DNA from: Pinibacter sp031553495
GTDB lineage: Bacteria > Bacteroidota > Bacteroidia > Chitinophagales > Chitinophagaceae
Assembly: GCA_031553495.1 (NCBI GenBank)
Contig: JAVBLN010000055.1
Span: forward strand, 49,941 to 113,940
Direction of reading: 5' to 3'
Length of the DNA stretch: 64,000 bases
Made by a program: the position numbers and the translations under genes. The notes beneath the pieces are model-generated. The model searched no databases and was not told where the DNA came from. It saw only the letters and a program-made list of their open reading frames with translations. This document shows positions 8,004-17,122 of this stretch, one piece after another (the first letter of the stretch is position 1; each line of letters starts with the position of its first letter).

Positions 8004-9398
8004 TTAAAGCAGCACGCCTCTTAATACTATAAAAGCTACTGAAAAATAAATTACAATTCCCGTTACGTCCACAAGTGTTGCTACAAACGGAGCAGATGAC
8101 GTGGCCGGGTCGAGTTTACATTTTTTCAGGATAATGGGTAGCATGGAGCCCATTAAACTACCCCATAACACAATGCCAATCAACGAAAAGAAAATGGTTG
8201 CCGCTACTAAATGCCAATGCATGCCATAGTCGTATATATGCAGGTTTTGCCAGAGAATTATGCGGAAATAACCAATGCTTCCCAAGATTACGCCCAGCAT
8301 AAGGCCCGAAAGGATTTCGCGGCGCATTACCCGCCACCAGTCTGCAATAGTTATTTCACCTAAAGCCATAGCCTGGATGATAAGTGTGGAAGCCTGTGAG
8401 CCGCTATTGCCTCCGCTACTCATAATCAATGGAATAAATAGCGACAAAACCAGGGCCTTGCCGATTTCGTCCTGGAAATGCTGCATGGCTGTGGCGGTGA
8501 GCATTTCACTAAGAAAAAGAATGATCAGCCACCCTGCTCTTTTCTTTACGAGTTTTAAAATGGGCATGTCGAGATAAGGCTCATCCAACGCTTCTGTACC
8601 CCCAATTTTTTGAATGTCTTCACTAAATTCTTCATTGGCAACCCAAAGCATATCATCAATAGTTACAATGCCGAGTAGAACATTATTGTCATCCACGACA
8701 GGCAACGCCACACGGTTGTTCATTTTAAATATTTCGTTGGCGAATTCCTGGTCGTCGTTGGCATTTAATGTAACTACACGTCCATCCAAAATTTCATCTA
8801 CCCGTTTATCCGGAGTGGCAAGAATGATATCGCGTATCTTTATGTCATCAACCAATTCGCCTTTTTCATTTATCACATATATAACATCAATCGTTTCGCT
8901 GTTTTTGCCATGTTTGCGAATTGTTGAAAGAACCTCTCCTACAGTGTAGTGCTCATAAATATAAACGTAGTCCGGCGTCATAAGCCTTCCCACACTATCT
9001 TCGGGATAGCCCAGGAGCGACAATGTAATTTTCCTTTCTTCGGGATCGAGCAATTTTATAAGATCGCGAATAACGCCTTTGGGGAGTTCTTCTAAAAAGT
9101 CGGTGCGGTCATCGGCTGGTAACTCGTTCAGCAGCTCAGCGGTTTTTGACGGAGGAAGCGCTTTAATAACATCTTTCTGAACGCTCAAATCCAGAATTTT
9201 AAACACAGAAGCCGCTCTGTGAATACTCATTCCTCCAATTATGTTGCCCGCATAATCCTCATAATCATAAACAAGCTCAGCCACATCACTGATCTTCTGC
9301 TTGTTTAAAAACTCTTTGATTTGCAGCTTGTCTTCAGTTCGAATGATCTGTTCAAACTGTTCCTGAATGCTTTGTGTTTCTTCTAGCTCTAAAGACAT
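8004..9398 (-). CDS. mgtE: Magnesium transporter MgtE
   Basis: The 464-residue protein has all three MgtE modules. An N-terminal helical superfamily domain (residues ~15-130) includes ELPADDRTDFLEELP. Two CBS domains follow (about 137-260, starting GRLMTPDYV). A five-helix membrane domain (~285-464) carries the conserved pore segment around P323 and SSGGNSGSQAST (327-338). MgtE is a Mg2+-gated channel in the inner membrane; Mg2+ binding between the N and CBS domains closes it. The start is 108 bp from the divergent SET gene. No Mg2+ riboswitch was seen upstream. Confidence 0.95.
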   Translation of the reverse strand: MSLELEETQSIQEQFEQIIRTEDKLQIKEFLNKQKISDVAELVYDYEDYAGNIIGGMSIHRAASVFKILDLSVQKDVIKALPPSKTAELLNELPADDRTDFLEELPKGVIRDLIKLLDPEERKITLSLLGYPEDSVGRLMTPDYVYIYEHYTVGEVLSTIRKHGKNSETIDVIYVINEKGELVDDIKIRDIILATPDKRVDEILDGRVVTLNANDDQEFANEIFKMNNRVALPVVDDNNVLLGIVTIDDMLWVANEEFSEDIQKIGGTEALDEPYLDMPILKLVKKRAGWLIILFLSEMLTATAMQHFQDEIGKALVLSLFIPLIMSSGGNSGSQASTLIIQAMALGEITIADWWRVMRREILSGLMLGVILGSIGYFRIILWQNLHIYDYGMHWHLVAATIFFSLIGIVLWGSLMGSMLPIILKKCKLDPATSSAPFVATLVDVTGIVIYFSVAFIVLRGVLL

Positions 9399-9506
9399 AC
9401 AGCTCCCGGTTTATGAGTCATAAAAAATGGTATTGTAAGTATTTGGCAAAAAATACGGGCAAATTTCAGCAAATTGCGGCAGAAAAAATGTTTTTTAATT
9501 GTAATT

Positions 9507-9896
9507 ATGATCCTTCCTTGTTTATACATTGCCGATACCGGAAAAATGGGTCGCGGTGTTTTTACCGCCGAATTTCTTGAAGCCGGTTCATTAATTGAAG
9601 TGGCTCCTGTGATAGTGATGACTGCCGGCGACAGAAAGCTGTTAGATCAAACACTGCTGCACGATTATATTTTTGAGTGGGGCGAAGAAAAAGATCTTTG
9701 CTGTATGGCTCTTGGGTATGTACCGATATATAACCATAGTTTTACCAGCAATTGCGAGTATGAAATGGATTATGAAGAAAATAAAATTACCATCAAAACA
9801 GTTCGTGACATACAACCCGGAGAAGAACTATTTATAAATTACAATGGCGAGTGGAATGATGAGAAACCGCTGTGGTTTGAATGCAAGCGGGAATGA
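9507..9896 (+). CDS. SET-domain protein (putative lysine methyltransferase)
   Basis: The ATG at 9507 is preferred over an upstream one at 9474, because the homologous segment begins at MILPCLYIAD. The 129-residue protein is a bare SET domain. It has GKMGRGVF (12-19), the SAM- and substrate-binding YNHS (75-78) and GEELFINY (105-112), whose Tyr is the usual catalytic residue. SET proteins transfer methyl groups from SAM to protein lysines; the bacterial substrate is unknown. Pre-SET and post-SET cysteine clusters are absent. It is divergent from mgtE and monocistronic. Confidence 0.85.
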   Translation: MILPCLYIADTGKMGRGVFTAEFLEAGSLIEVAPVIVMTAGDRKLLDQTLLHDYIFEWGEEKDLCCMALGYVPIYNHSFTSNCEYEMDYEENKITIKTVRDIQPGEELFINYNGEWNDEKPLWFECKRE

Positions 9897-10281
9897 GGAA
9901 AATGTGGAAATGTGAAAAATGTGCTAATTTGAAAATGCTGTATGATAAGATTGTTTCTTTTATCACAATCCTTTTGATAGAACATAGTTATACTTAGCAC
10001 GGCGTAAAACTGTGCTTTTTTTTGGGGACCAACAATATTGCTACTATTGAGCTTCGGTTGTGTCACTCACTTGTACGATAGTAATACTATTGAGCAAATT
10101 AACACATCCATGCCCAAATTTATACTGCATGTAGTATAGAATTTTAAGCAAGAATATTAAACATTGGCATTTTCACATTTTCAAATTAACCATCGTATTC
10201 GAAACACAAAAACAACATTCGCACCACCCATTTTTAAATTTTCAAATTAGCACATTTTCAAATTCATTCCCACATTAACCC
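9897..10281. other. Convergent spacer between SET gene and fmt
   Basis: No gene is seen. Both genes end in AATTTGAAAATGTG-type tracts that reach their stop codons (9897-9935 on +, 10225-10280 on -). Between them lies an A-type element. Confidence 0.7.
10015..10095 (+). repeat. Paired-repeat element, A type (no clear partner)
   Basis: A T-run and GGGGACC are followed by both arms and a core reading GCTTCGGTTGTGTCACTCAC. The core is slightly diverged, and no facing - copy lies next to it. Confidence 0.8.
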
Positions 10282-11217
10282 TCACCGGTAGCCTCTCAAA
10301 AAGTCCTGTATATTCATGCGCTTTTTACCTTCAAGTTGTATTTCATCTACGGCTATATATCCATCAGAGGTGGCGAATTTGAGATAAGTTTTTCTGTCAG
10401 AACAAATGCTGCCAGGCGGTTCCGGATTGTTGGTTTTTTCTTTCCGGGCCGAGAAAATCTTTAGCGTTTTACTATTTATTTCAGCAAATGCGCCGGGGTA
10501 AGGTGATAAGCCGCGAATGAGATTATAAATTTCATCAACAGGCTTTGCCCAGTTTATTTTGCAGGTTTCCGTAAAAATTTTTGGCGCATGACGCAGCGTA
10601 GTTTTGTTTTCAATTATAGAAGACTGGCTGATCTCTTTTAGCGAGCCATCCGCAAGTCCTTCTATTGTTTTGAGTAAGACCTGCGCCCCGGCCTCTTTCA
10701 GGCGGTCGTGTATAACACCAACGTTATCACTATCGTTAATGGGCACACGTTGTTGCAAAAGAATATCTCCGGTATCTATTTCATGTTTCAGTTTGAAAGT
10801 AGTTACACCCGTTTCTCTTTCTCCGTTAATAATAGCCCAGTTTATAGGCGCCGCCCCACGGTATTGTGGCAGAAGGGAACCATGTACATTAATGGTGCCC
10901 ATTGGTGGCATGTTCCACACAATTTCCGGAAGCATTCGAAACGCGACCACAACTTGTAAATCGGCCTTAAGAGCAGACAGTTGTGCAAGAAAATCCACGT
11001 TTTTGAGTTTTTCGGGTTGCAGTATAAACAATCCCTTTTCCACTGCATATTTTTTTACCGCGCTTTCGGAAAGCTTCATACCACGGCCCGCAGGTTTATC
11101 CGGAGCGGTAACCACACCAACAATGTTATAACCGACCGTTACCATCGCCTCCAGGGAGGCTACAGCAAACTCAGGCGTACCCATGAAAACAATTCGCAGA
11201 TCACTTTGCATATGCAA
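10282..11217 (-). CDS. fmt: Methionyl-tRNA formyltransferase
   Basis: The 311-residue enzyme formylates Met-tRNA-fMet for translation initiation, using 10-formyl-tetrahydrofolate. Signature elements are MGTPEFAV near the N-terminus, APDKPAGRG (38-46) and NVHGSLLPQYRGAAP (110-124) with catalytic Asn110 and His112; the catalytic Asp is in IDTGDILL (Asp148). A C-terminal OB-like domain follows from about residue 205. Translation could start at the first Met or at Met3 (MQSDLRIVF). def is not adjacent. A repeat tract abuts the stop codon. Confidence 0.95.
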   Translation of the reverse strand: MHMQSDLRIVFMGTPEFAVASLEAMVTVGYNIVGVVTAPDKPAGRGMKLSESAVKKYAVEKGLFILQPEKLKNVDFLAQLSALKADLQVVVAFRMLPEIVWNMPPMGTINVHGSLLPQYRGAAPINWAIINGERETGVTTFKLKHEIDTGDILLQQRVPINDSDNVGVIHDRLKEAGAQVLLKTIEGLADGSLKEISQSSIIENKTTLRHAPKIFTETCKINWAKPVDEIYNLIRGLSPYPGAFAEINSKTLKIFSARKEKTNNPEPPGSICSDRKTYLKFATSDGYIAVDEIQLEGKKRMNIQDFLRGYR

Positions 11218-11311
11218 ATGTAATTTTTTTAATGTGGAAGCAGAGAATTGTGAAAAAGTGAAAACCCGAAATTTGATACATCCTCTATAATTCGATGATT
11301 CAATAATTTGA

Positions 11312-12508
11312 TCACTCGTACATCAAATACTTCTTTCTGATAGTTTTAAATTTATCAAGGTCATCCTGCCAGCTTGCCCGTATTTCCGATTCCGTTTTTC
11401 CTTCTTTAATTTGTTTCATCAAAATATCATTGCCTGCAAGTTTGTTAAAAAAGTTATTGCTCAGGAAAAATTTGTCTTTATCCGGAAACATTTCATACGC
11501 CTCCAGCAACCACTTCAGTTGAATGCGATCATCGATTTGCTTAACAGCATCAATTTTGCTTAGATCAAAACCATAACACTTCTGATTGAGCAATGGCGGA
11601 TTCTTGGCGCCTTCCACACTTCGAGGTGTAAATGAAAATAAATTGTTTGGGAAAAGCGGACTGCCAAAAATTTGAAAAGGCTTCTCTGTTCCGCGTCCCA
11701 GGCTTACTTGGGTGCCTTCAAAAAAACAAATGGAAGGATACAGGTATATGGATTGCATGTTGGGCAAATTAGGAGATGGTTTTACCGGTAATGCATATGT
11801 GCTTTCATGCGTATAGTTTTTACAAGGTATAACAGTAAGTGAAAACTTATTCTGTTTATCAGTTAGTTTTTTTACACAAGCATCATTTAACCATTGTTCG
11901 CCTAATAGCATTTTGGCATACTCGCCAATCGTCATGCCATACACTACAGGCACAGGTTGCATGCCTATAAATGATTTGAACTTTTTATTAAGCACCGGCC
12001 CGTCCACATACCCGCCATGAGGATTGGGTCTGTCTAAAACAATCAGGGGTTTTCCGTTCATGATAACGCTTTCCATCAGATCCTGCAGCGAAGAAATATA
12101 AGTGTAAAACCTCACTCCCACATCCTGTATATCAAACACTATTATATCAATGCCTTTCAAATCTTCTGCACCCGGTTTGGTCTTACTGCCATACAAAGAA
12201 ACCACAGGTATGCCGGTTTTCTTATCGGTAAAAGTCTGCACTTTCTCACCCGCATCAGCATTGCCCCGAAAGCCGTGTTCCGGAGCGAATATTTTTTTAA
12301 TAACAATCCCCTTTGCCAAAAGCGTATCTACAAGATGTATATCACCTACAATAGAAGTTTGATTAGCAAATACGCCAATTTTTTTGTTCTGTAATAAAAA
12401 CAAATAAGCGCTCATATTTTCAGCGCCGGTAATAATTCTTGTTTTTTGGGCGCCGGTATTTATCGCAATTGAGAACAGAAAAATCAGCGTTAAAATTCTT
12501 TTAATCAT
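11312..12508 (-). CDS. NamZ-type exo-beta-N-acetylmuramidase (DUF1343)
   Basis: A 398-residue secreted or periplasmic protein with a signal peptide (to about residue 20, ending NTGAQ). DUF1343 landmarks are APEHGFRG (75-82), DIQDVGVRFYTY (126-137), the LDRPNPHGG segment and MTIGEYAKML. The family was shown with NamZ to release N-acetylmuramic acid from non-reducing ends of peptidoglycan fragments (GH171). A role in cell-wall turnover or recycling is therefore likely. The gene is 94 bp upstream of fmt on the same strand, but the shared transcript is not proven. Confidence 0.85.
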   Translation of the reverse strand: MIKRILTLIFLFSIAINTGAQKTRIITGAENMSAYLFLLQNKKIGVFANQTSIVGDIHLVDTLLAKGIVIKKIFAPEHGFRGNADAGEKVQTFTDKKTGIPVVSLYGSKTKPGAEDLKGIDIIVFDIQDVGVRFYTYISSLQDLMESVIMNGKPLIVLDRPNPHGGYVDGPVLNKKFKSFIGMQPVPVVYGMTIGEYAKMLLGEQWLNDACVKKLTDKQNKFSLTVIPCKNYTHESTYALPVKPSPNLPNMQSIYLYPSICFFEGTQVSLGRGTEKPFQIFGSPLFPNNLFSFTPRSVEGAKNPPLLNQKCYGFDLSKIDAVKQIDDRIQLKWLLEAYEMFPDKDKFFLSNNFFNKLAGNDILMKQIKEGKTESEIRASWQDDLDKFKTIRKKYLMYE

Positions 12509-12590
12509 GATATATGGATTTATAATACGAAAGCAAAATTTTTTATTGTCGCTTTCAACTATACATCAGTCAAAATAATACAATGCATCG

Positions 12591-12670
12591 TTTTTTGGTA
12601 TCGGCGGTATTGCTACTATTGAGCATCGTTGTGTCACTCACTTGTGCGGTAGGAATGCTATTGAGCGAGT
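12591..12670 (+). repeat. Paired-repeat element, A type
   Basis: Complete copy with T-run, both arms and core; it faces 12772-12840. Confidence 0.9.
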
Positions 12671-12771
12671 TGGCAGTGTGCGGTTGGCAGTGTGCGGTTG
12701 GCAGTAGAGAGGTCGGAAATCAGATCAGTGTCAGAAAGCCTATCACTAATATCAAACAACCTATAACCTGC

Positions 12772-12840
12772 TCACTAGCATTACTGCCGCACAAGTGAGT
12801 GACACAACGATGATGCCATGAAAAACTGCCGCTCGTTCCA
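12772..12840 (-). repeat. Paired-repeat element, A/B hybrid
   Basis: In reverse orientation, the arm beside the inner edge is A type (GTAATGCTA complement) and the core is A type, but the outer arm is B type (TTTTTCATGGCATC). This looks like a recombinant between the two types. Confidence 0.75.
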
Positions 12841-13135
12841 TAAAAAGATTACTGCTTTCACCAGGAGCAAAACAAAATAACAATACTCTTGGTAAATACC
12901 GCATCCGGTTCACAAAAAACATACACCATTTTTCCTGATGCAAATATAATGGCCAATTCAGGCATTGTTGTCAGTTGGCGAATTTATATTACCTTGCCGC
13001 TGTTTTGCATCCTTTTGTTCTAATCTGTTTCGCTTTGTAGGCTCATTACGAAATGATTTCTTTCCACGGGCACATCGCTAATCATATTGAGAAGAAATGA
13101 GAAGCTGATTTATAATTAACTTTTAAAATTTTATT

Positions 13136-13588
13136 ATGCAACAAGTGAAAAGCGGCGATACAGTAAAGGTTCATTATCATGGCCGCCTAATAGACGGAAC
13201 TACATTTGATAGCTCGGAAGGCCGTGAGCCGCTTGAATTTGAAGTTGGAAGTGGAATGGTGATAAAAGGCTTTGATGATGGTGTAACAGGAATGGCCGTG
13301 GGTGATAAAAAAACAATTAATATACCTGTGGACAATGCATATGGGCCTAAAAATCCGGAAATGGTTATTGAATTTCCGCGTAATCAATTTCCTGAAGGAA
13401 TGGTTCCTGAAGTTGGGATGCGTTTAAATTTGAACAATGCCGAAGGACAAGTATTTCCTGTAGTAATCGAGGAAGTAAAAGATGATATAGTGGTATTAGA
13501 CGCTAATCATCCATTGGCCGGTGAAGAGTTGGTTTTTGATCTTGAATTGGTAGAGATCATTAACAAATCGCGCATAATTATGCCTTAA
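13136..13588 (+). CDS. slyD: FKBP-type peptidyl-prolyl isomerase, SlyD-like
   Basis: The 150-residue protein has the SlyD layout. FKBP strands come first (VKVHYHGRLIDGTTFDSS, residues 9-26), then GxxV/IxGF..G..GM with VIKGFDDGVTGMAVGDK (42-58), the AYGPKNPEMV loop, the IF chaperone insertion (about 72-122), and the closing strand LVFDLELVEI. SlyD-type proteins speed up proline isomerisation and act as folding chaperones. The His-rich metal-binding tail of E. coli SlyD is missing, so nickel handling is not supported. It is cytoplasmic (no signal peptide) and monocistronic, with its own terminator. Confidence 0.9.
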   Translation: MQQVKSGDTVKVHYHGRLIDGTTFDSSEGREPLEFEVGSGMVIKGFDDGVTGMAVGDKKTINIPVDNAYGPKNPEMVIEFPRNQFPEGMVPEVGMRLNLNNAEGQVFPVVIEEVKDDIVVLDANHPLAGEELVFDLELVEIINKSRIIMP

Positions 13589-13613
13589 TTCCAATTTTAA
13601 TTAATAGTTAAAA

Positions 13614-13664
13614 ACTGCTAAACAATAGGGGGTATGATACTCATGGCGTTTAGCAGTATTTTTT
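13614..13664 (+). terminator. Terminator after slyD
   Basis: ACTGCTAAAC (13614-13623) and GTTTAGCAGT (13648-13657) form a perfect 10-bp stem, followed by ATTTTTT. Confidence 0.85.
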
Positions 13665-13680
13665 ATTTGTTTTAGTTTTA

Positions 13681-14598
13681 TTAACCCCCACTCTCAACAA
13701 CCCTGTTTTTTCTATACACCCACTCAAGTGCAATAATTGTTATTAATAGCAGCGCCGAGCAAACAGCAGCGCCTTCAAAGCCAAAGTCTCCGCCTGTTAG
13801 CCAAACCGGCCCAATCATATCCTGCTCAAGAATACTGCTGAATGCCTTACCGCTTACTTTGTATCCTAACACCGGCCCCTGAAAAAAATTCCATGTAAAA
13901 TGAAAAGCTATACCAAACCATAAGTTTCGTGTAAAGCTATAGTTGAGTCCCAGTAATATTCCTGCAAGAAAAATATTGAACAACGGCAATATGTTCATAC
14001 CCGCACCAGACATATGTAGCGCTGCAAATAGCACAGCGCTTGTTATAAGCGCTATATAACGGTTGAATGACTGCATCAGGTTGTTGAGGATGTATCCGCG
14101 GAAAATAAGTTCTTCACTAAAGGCAATCAGCAACATTAAAACAAGGTTGATAAAAAATAGAGTGCTGTCAAATTGAACATCGCCCCATGTTAAATATTTA
14201 CTAAATGATAAGACCAATGTTCCTATACCCAGTATGCCAAATGGAAGAAAAAAACCAGTAGCAGCCTGGTGACCGAAGCCCTTCCATCTAAAACCAAGTG
14301 AATACAAAGAACGCTTATCAATGAATTTCGTAAAGATCCACACAAGCAAAAATCCTGTTAATGTAGAAATCAAAACCATTACAGGTCTTAAAGGAGACGA
14401 CCATATATCCTGAATAGTAATTGTTTCTCCAACATGTGTTGTTGTAATTATTATACCTGCGATGATGCCAATTAAAGTGCTTACCAACAGAAAAGCCACC
14501 AGGAAAATGACGGCCCTTAACCAACCTTGTTTGAGGAATCCTTTTTTTTGCTGATTGACAGATGCCATAGATGCATTAATTTGCCCAAAAATATTCAT
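13681..14598 (-). CDS. CPBP family intramembrane metalloprotease
   Basis: The 305-residue polytopic membrane protein carries the CPBP/Abi signature. EELIFRGY (162-169) supplies the Glu-Glu and Arg, a downstream His lies in AALHMSG (His195), and a third motif is GIAFHFTWNF. Families of this type (Rce1-like) are intramembrane proteases; some bacterial members give bacteriocin self-immunity. The first Met lies only 2 bp from the divergent pepT start. Met11 (14568, MASVNQQKK) is a credible alternative start that would leave 32 bp between the genes. Confidence 0.88.
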   Translation of the reverse strand: MNIFGQINASMASVNQQKKGFLKQGWLRAVIFLVAFLLVSTLIGIIAGIIITTTHVGETITIQDIWSSPLRPVMVLISTLTGFLLVWIFTKFIDKRSLYSLGFRWKGFGHQAATGFFLPFGILGIGTLVLSFSKYLTWGDVQFDSTLFFINLVLMLLIAFSEELIFRGYILNNLMQSFNRYIALITSAVLFAALHMSGAGMNILPLFNIFLAGILLGLNYSFTRNLWFGIAFHFTWNFFQGPVLGYKVSGKAFSSILEQDMIGPVWLTGGDFGFEGAAVCSALLLITIIALEWVYRKNRVVESGG

Positions 14599-14600
14599 TT

Positions 14601-15848
14601 ATGTTCCAAAATTATCAATACACAGTTACAGAACGCTTCCTGCGTTATGTAAAGATAGATACACAAAGTGATCCGGCTTCCAATACACAGCCTTCTTCAG
14701 AAAAACAAAAAGATCTTAGCCGCTTGCTGGTTGAGGAGTTGAAAACAATAGGTATAACAGATGCGCATCTCGATGAGCATGGTTATGTATACGCGACCAT
14801 CCCATCCAATACTTCTAAAAAAGTGCCTGTAATTTGTTATTGCGCACATGTGGATACAGCGCCGGATTGTAGTGGTAAAGATGTAAAGCCTATACTACAC
14901 AAAAATTACGACGGAAACGATATTGCCTTACCCGATGATGCCACACAAATAATTAGCGTAAAAGAACATCCCTATTTAAAAAGCAAGGCAGGTGATGATA
15001 TCATCACTGCTTCCGGCACAACACTGCTTGGCGCAGATGATAAAGCCGGTGTTGCCATCATCATGGATGTTGCGAATTTCCTAATAAAAAACCCTTCTAT
15101 AAAACACGGTGATATTCGAATTCTATTTACACCTGATGAAGAAATTGGCCGCGGAGTGGATAAGGTGGATATGAAAAAACTCGGAGCCGAATTTGGCTAT
15201 ACACTTGATGGTGGCGAATTGGGTTCAGTGGAAGATGAAAATTTTTCTGCTGATGCTGTGGCTATAACCATTCATGGTATTATCGCGCATCCCGGAACAG
15301 CAAAAGGTAAAATGATAAACGCCTTGAAAGTGGCTGCCGCTTTTTTGGATTCATTGCCAAAAGATACCTTAACGCCTGAAACCACTGAAGACCGCCAGGG
15401 ATTTGTTCATCCCATACAAGTGGAAGGAATTGCCGAAAAAGCTACACTGCGCTTCATTGTACGCGATTTTGTTACTGAAAAATTAAAAGATCACGAGAAC
15501 CTGCTTCAACAAAAACTCAATGAAACAATAGCAAAATATCCCGGCGCGAAAGCCGACTTCGTGATAAAAGAACAATACCGCAACATGAAAGAAGTATTGG
15601 ATAAACATCCGCAGGTATGCACTCTTGCAGAAGAAGCAATAAAGCGTGCCGGTATTGATGTGTTGAAAATGAGTATTCGCGGCGGCACCGATGGTTCCCG
15701 TTTATCATTCATGGGAATGCCTTGCCCTAACTTGTTTACAGGCGAAATGGCTTTGCACAGCAAGCACGAATATGTGAGCGTACAAGACATGCAGAAGAGT
15801 GTTCAAACGCTTGTACATCTGGCAAATCTTTGGGAAGAAAAAAGTTAG
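14601..15848 (+). CDS. pepT: Peptidase T (aminotripeptidase)
   Basis: The 415-residue M20B metallopeptidase removes N-terminal residues from tripeptides. Zinc and catalytic landmarks are CAHVDTAPD (His83, Asp85), LLGADDKAG (Asp146 bridging the metals) and FTPDEEIGRG (Glu180/Glu181). The C-terminus has GGTDGSRLSFMGMPCPN and the metal-binding histidine in LHSKHEYVS. The start MFQNYQYTVTERFLRYVKID aligns with known PepT N-termini. It ends in a strong terminator. Confidence 0.95.
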   Translation: MFQNYQYTVTERFLRYVKIDTQSDPASNTQPSSEKQKDLSRLLVEELKTIGITDAHLDEHGYVYATIPSNTSKKVPVICYCAHVDTAPDCSGKDVKPILHKNYDGNDIALPDDATQIISVKEHPYLKSKAGDDIITASGTTLLGADDKAGVAIIMDVANFLIKNPSIKHGDIRILFTPDEEIGRGVDKVDMKKLGAEFGYTLDGGELGSVEDENFSADAVAITIHGIIAHPGTAKGKMINALKVAAAFLDSLPKDTLTPETTEDRQGFVHPIQVEGIAEKATLRFIVRDFVTEKLKDHENLLQQKLNETIAKYPGAKADFVIKEQYRNMKEVLDKHPQVCTLAEEAIKRAGIDVLKMSIRGGTDGSRLSFMGMPCPNLFTGEMALHSKHEYVSVQDMQKSVQTLVHLANLWEEKS

Positions 15849-15881
15849 TTATTTAAAAATATAAATTGATGTAAACACAAG

Positions 15882-15923
15882 TATGCTATTATACTTTAGA
15901 GCAGTATAATAGCATATTTTTTT
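15882..15923 (+). terminator. Terminator after pepT
   Basis: A perfect 14-bp stem: TATGCTATTATACT (15882-15895) pairs with AGTATAATAGCATA (15903-15916). The T-run 15917-15923 is at the same time the left edge of an A-type element. Confidence 0.9.
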
Positions 15924-15997
15924 GGGGGACCGGCGGTAGTGCTACTATTAAGCATCGTTGTGTCACTCACTTGTACGGTAGTAATGCTATTGAGCAA
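15917..15997 (+). repeat. Paired-repeat element, A type
   Basis: A near-consensus copy; arms CGGTAGTGCTACTATTAAGC and CGGTAGTAATGCTATTGAGC surround the core. It faces 16200-16276. Confidence 0.9.
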
Positions 15998-16136
15998 GTT
16001 TTGAGTAATGAGTTTTGAGTAATGAGTGCTTTTGTTTTTGCTTGCAATATATGCTTAAAGCACTTTCAACTTTCAATTTTCAACTTTCAACTAATCTCAC
16101 ACCCCTTGTGGTTTTTTCAAGACGTTACAAAGACAT

Positions 16137-16169
16137 AGATGTCCTACACCTTTGAGGTGTAGGACATCT
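16137..16169. repeat. 33-bp palindrome, AGATGTCCTACACCT type
   Basis: AGATGTCCTACACCT (16137-16151) is perfectly complemented at 16155-16169 around a 3-nt loop. A near-identical copy lies at 22132-22164. Confidence 0.85.
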
Positions 16170-16199
16170 GGATAACGACAAGCCCGAATTATTGTAGCC

Positions 16200-16276
16200 G
16201 ATGAATAGCATTACTACCGATGAAGTGATTGCGACGCAACGATGATGCCATGAAATACTATAGCCGGTACCATAAA
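16200..16276 (-). repeat. Paired-repeat element, B type
   Basis: Reverse copy with core GCGACGCAACGAT and B-type arms (GCCATGAAATACTA), ending GGTACCATAAAA. Its inner arm begins with A-type bases (ATAGCATTACTACC), so it is partly mosaic. Confidence 0.85.
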
Positions 16277-16288
16277 ATATTAAAGATA

Positions 16289-17122
16289 TCAGATGTCAGA
16301 AATCAGATCAACTGCTTCCGATTGATGAATAAAATAATGATTGGGAAAATTGAATGACGGATGTGCATTTTTTTCAAATATTCCAAACACGGAAGCGCCG
16401 CTACCGCTCATTGCCGCATACAGCGCTCCTTTATTGTACAATTCTTCTTTTATGATTTTTATTTCGGGATGAGTTGTAAAAACAGCTTGTTCAAAATCAT
16501 TTCGGAGAGTGTTTTTCCATTCTGCTACCGGCTTACTTATAATGGATTGTAAAGAAGCCGATGCCGGAGCTGTCTTTATCTGCGAAAAAGCCCAACCGGT
16601 ATTGATATGTATGCCGGGATTTATGATAACAATACGAAGCCCTGTTAATTCGGGTATTTGCAGCGGATGCAATTTTTCTCCCCGACCGGTGGCAAGGCAT
16701 GGTTGATTCAGTATAAAAAACGGGCAGTCGCTTCCTAATTGCAACGCTAAATCAAGCAACTCGTTTTGAGTTAATCCCAATTGAAATTTTTGATTTAACA
16801 ACAATAGTGCAGCAGCGCCATCGGATGAGCCTCCGCCTAAGCCGGCACCCAATGGAATGGTTTTGTGTAAGTGCATATATATTGGTGGTAAATCAAACTT
16901 TTGCCTGAGCAATTGATACGCTTTTACACAAAGATTTTTTTCACTATTTCCATCAATGGGAATTCCGGTGGTTTTGATTGTGAAATTTTCAGCCTGGATT
17001 ATTTCCAAAACATCTTTTAATGCAATTGGATAAAAGATAGTTTCAAGATTATGAAATCCGTCATTTCTTTTCCCAACTATAGTAAGACCTAGATTGATTT
17101 TGCAATTGGGAAATGAGATCAT
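16289..17122 (-). CDS. ispE: 4-diphosphocytidyl-2-C-methyl-D-erythritol kinase
   Basis: The 277-residue GHMP kinase carries out the fourth step of the MEP isoprenoid pathway, phosphorylating CDP-ME. Visible motifs are the N-terminal CKINLGL with Lys8, the ATP loop PLGAGLGGGSSDGAAAL (90-106) with Asp101, and the third GHMP motif MSGSGASVFGIF near the C-terminus. dxs, the first enzyme of the pathway, is at 53984 in this window but not linked. The start fits the family. Confidence 0.95.
   Translation of the reverse strand: MISFPNCKINLGLTIVGKRNDGFHNLETIFYPIALKDVLEIIQAENFTIKTTGIPIDGNSEKNLCVKAYQLLRQKFDLPPIYMHLHKTIPLGAGLGGGSSDGAAALLLLNQKFQLGLTQNELLDLALQLGSDCPFFILNQPCLATGRGEKLHPLQIPELTGLRIVIINPGIHINTGWAFSQIKTAPASASLQSIISKPVAEWKNTLRNDFEQAVFTTHPEIKIIKEELYNKGALYAAMSGSGASVFGIFEKNAHPSFNFPNHYFIHQSEAVDLISDI

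Larger units (their letters stand above)
12509..13135. other. Non-coding spacer with an inverted element pair
   Basis: No gene is seen. It holds an A-type + copy (12591-12670), a 14-bp (2x7) heptad array of GGCAGTGTGCGGTT type (12671-12712) and a facing A/B hybrid copy (12772-12840). The remainder, up to the slyD start, shows nothing recognisable. Confidence 0.7.
15849..16288. other. Non-coding spacer with terminator and inverted element pair
   Basis: No gene is seen. After the pepT terminator come an A-type + copy, GAGTTTT/GAGTAAT heptads (15996-16027), CTTTCAA heptads (16066-16095), a 33-bp palindrome (16137-16169) and a B-type - copy. Confidence 0.75.
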
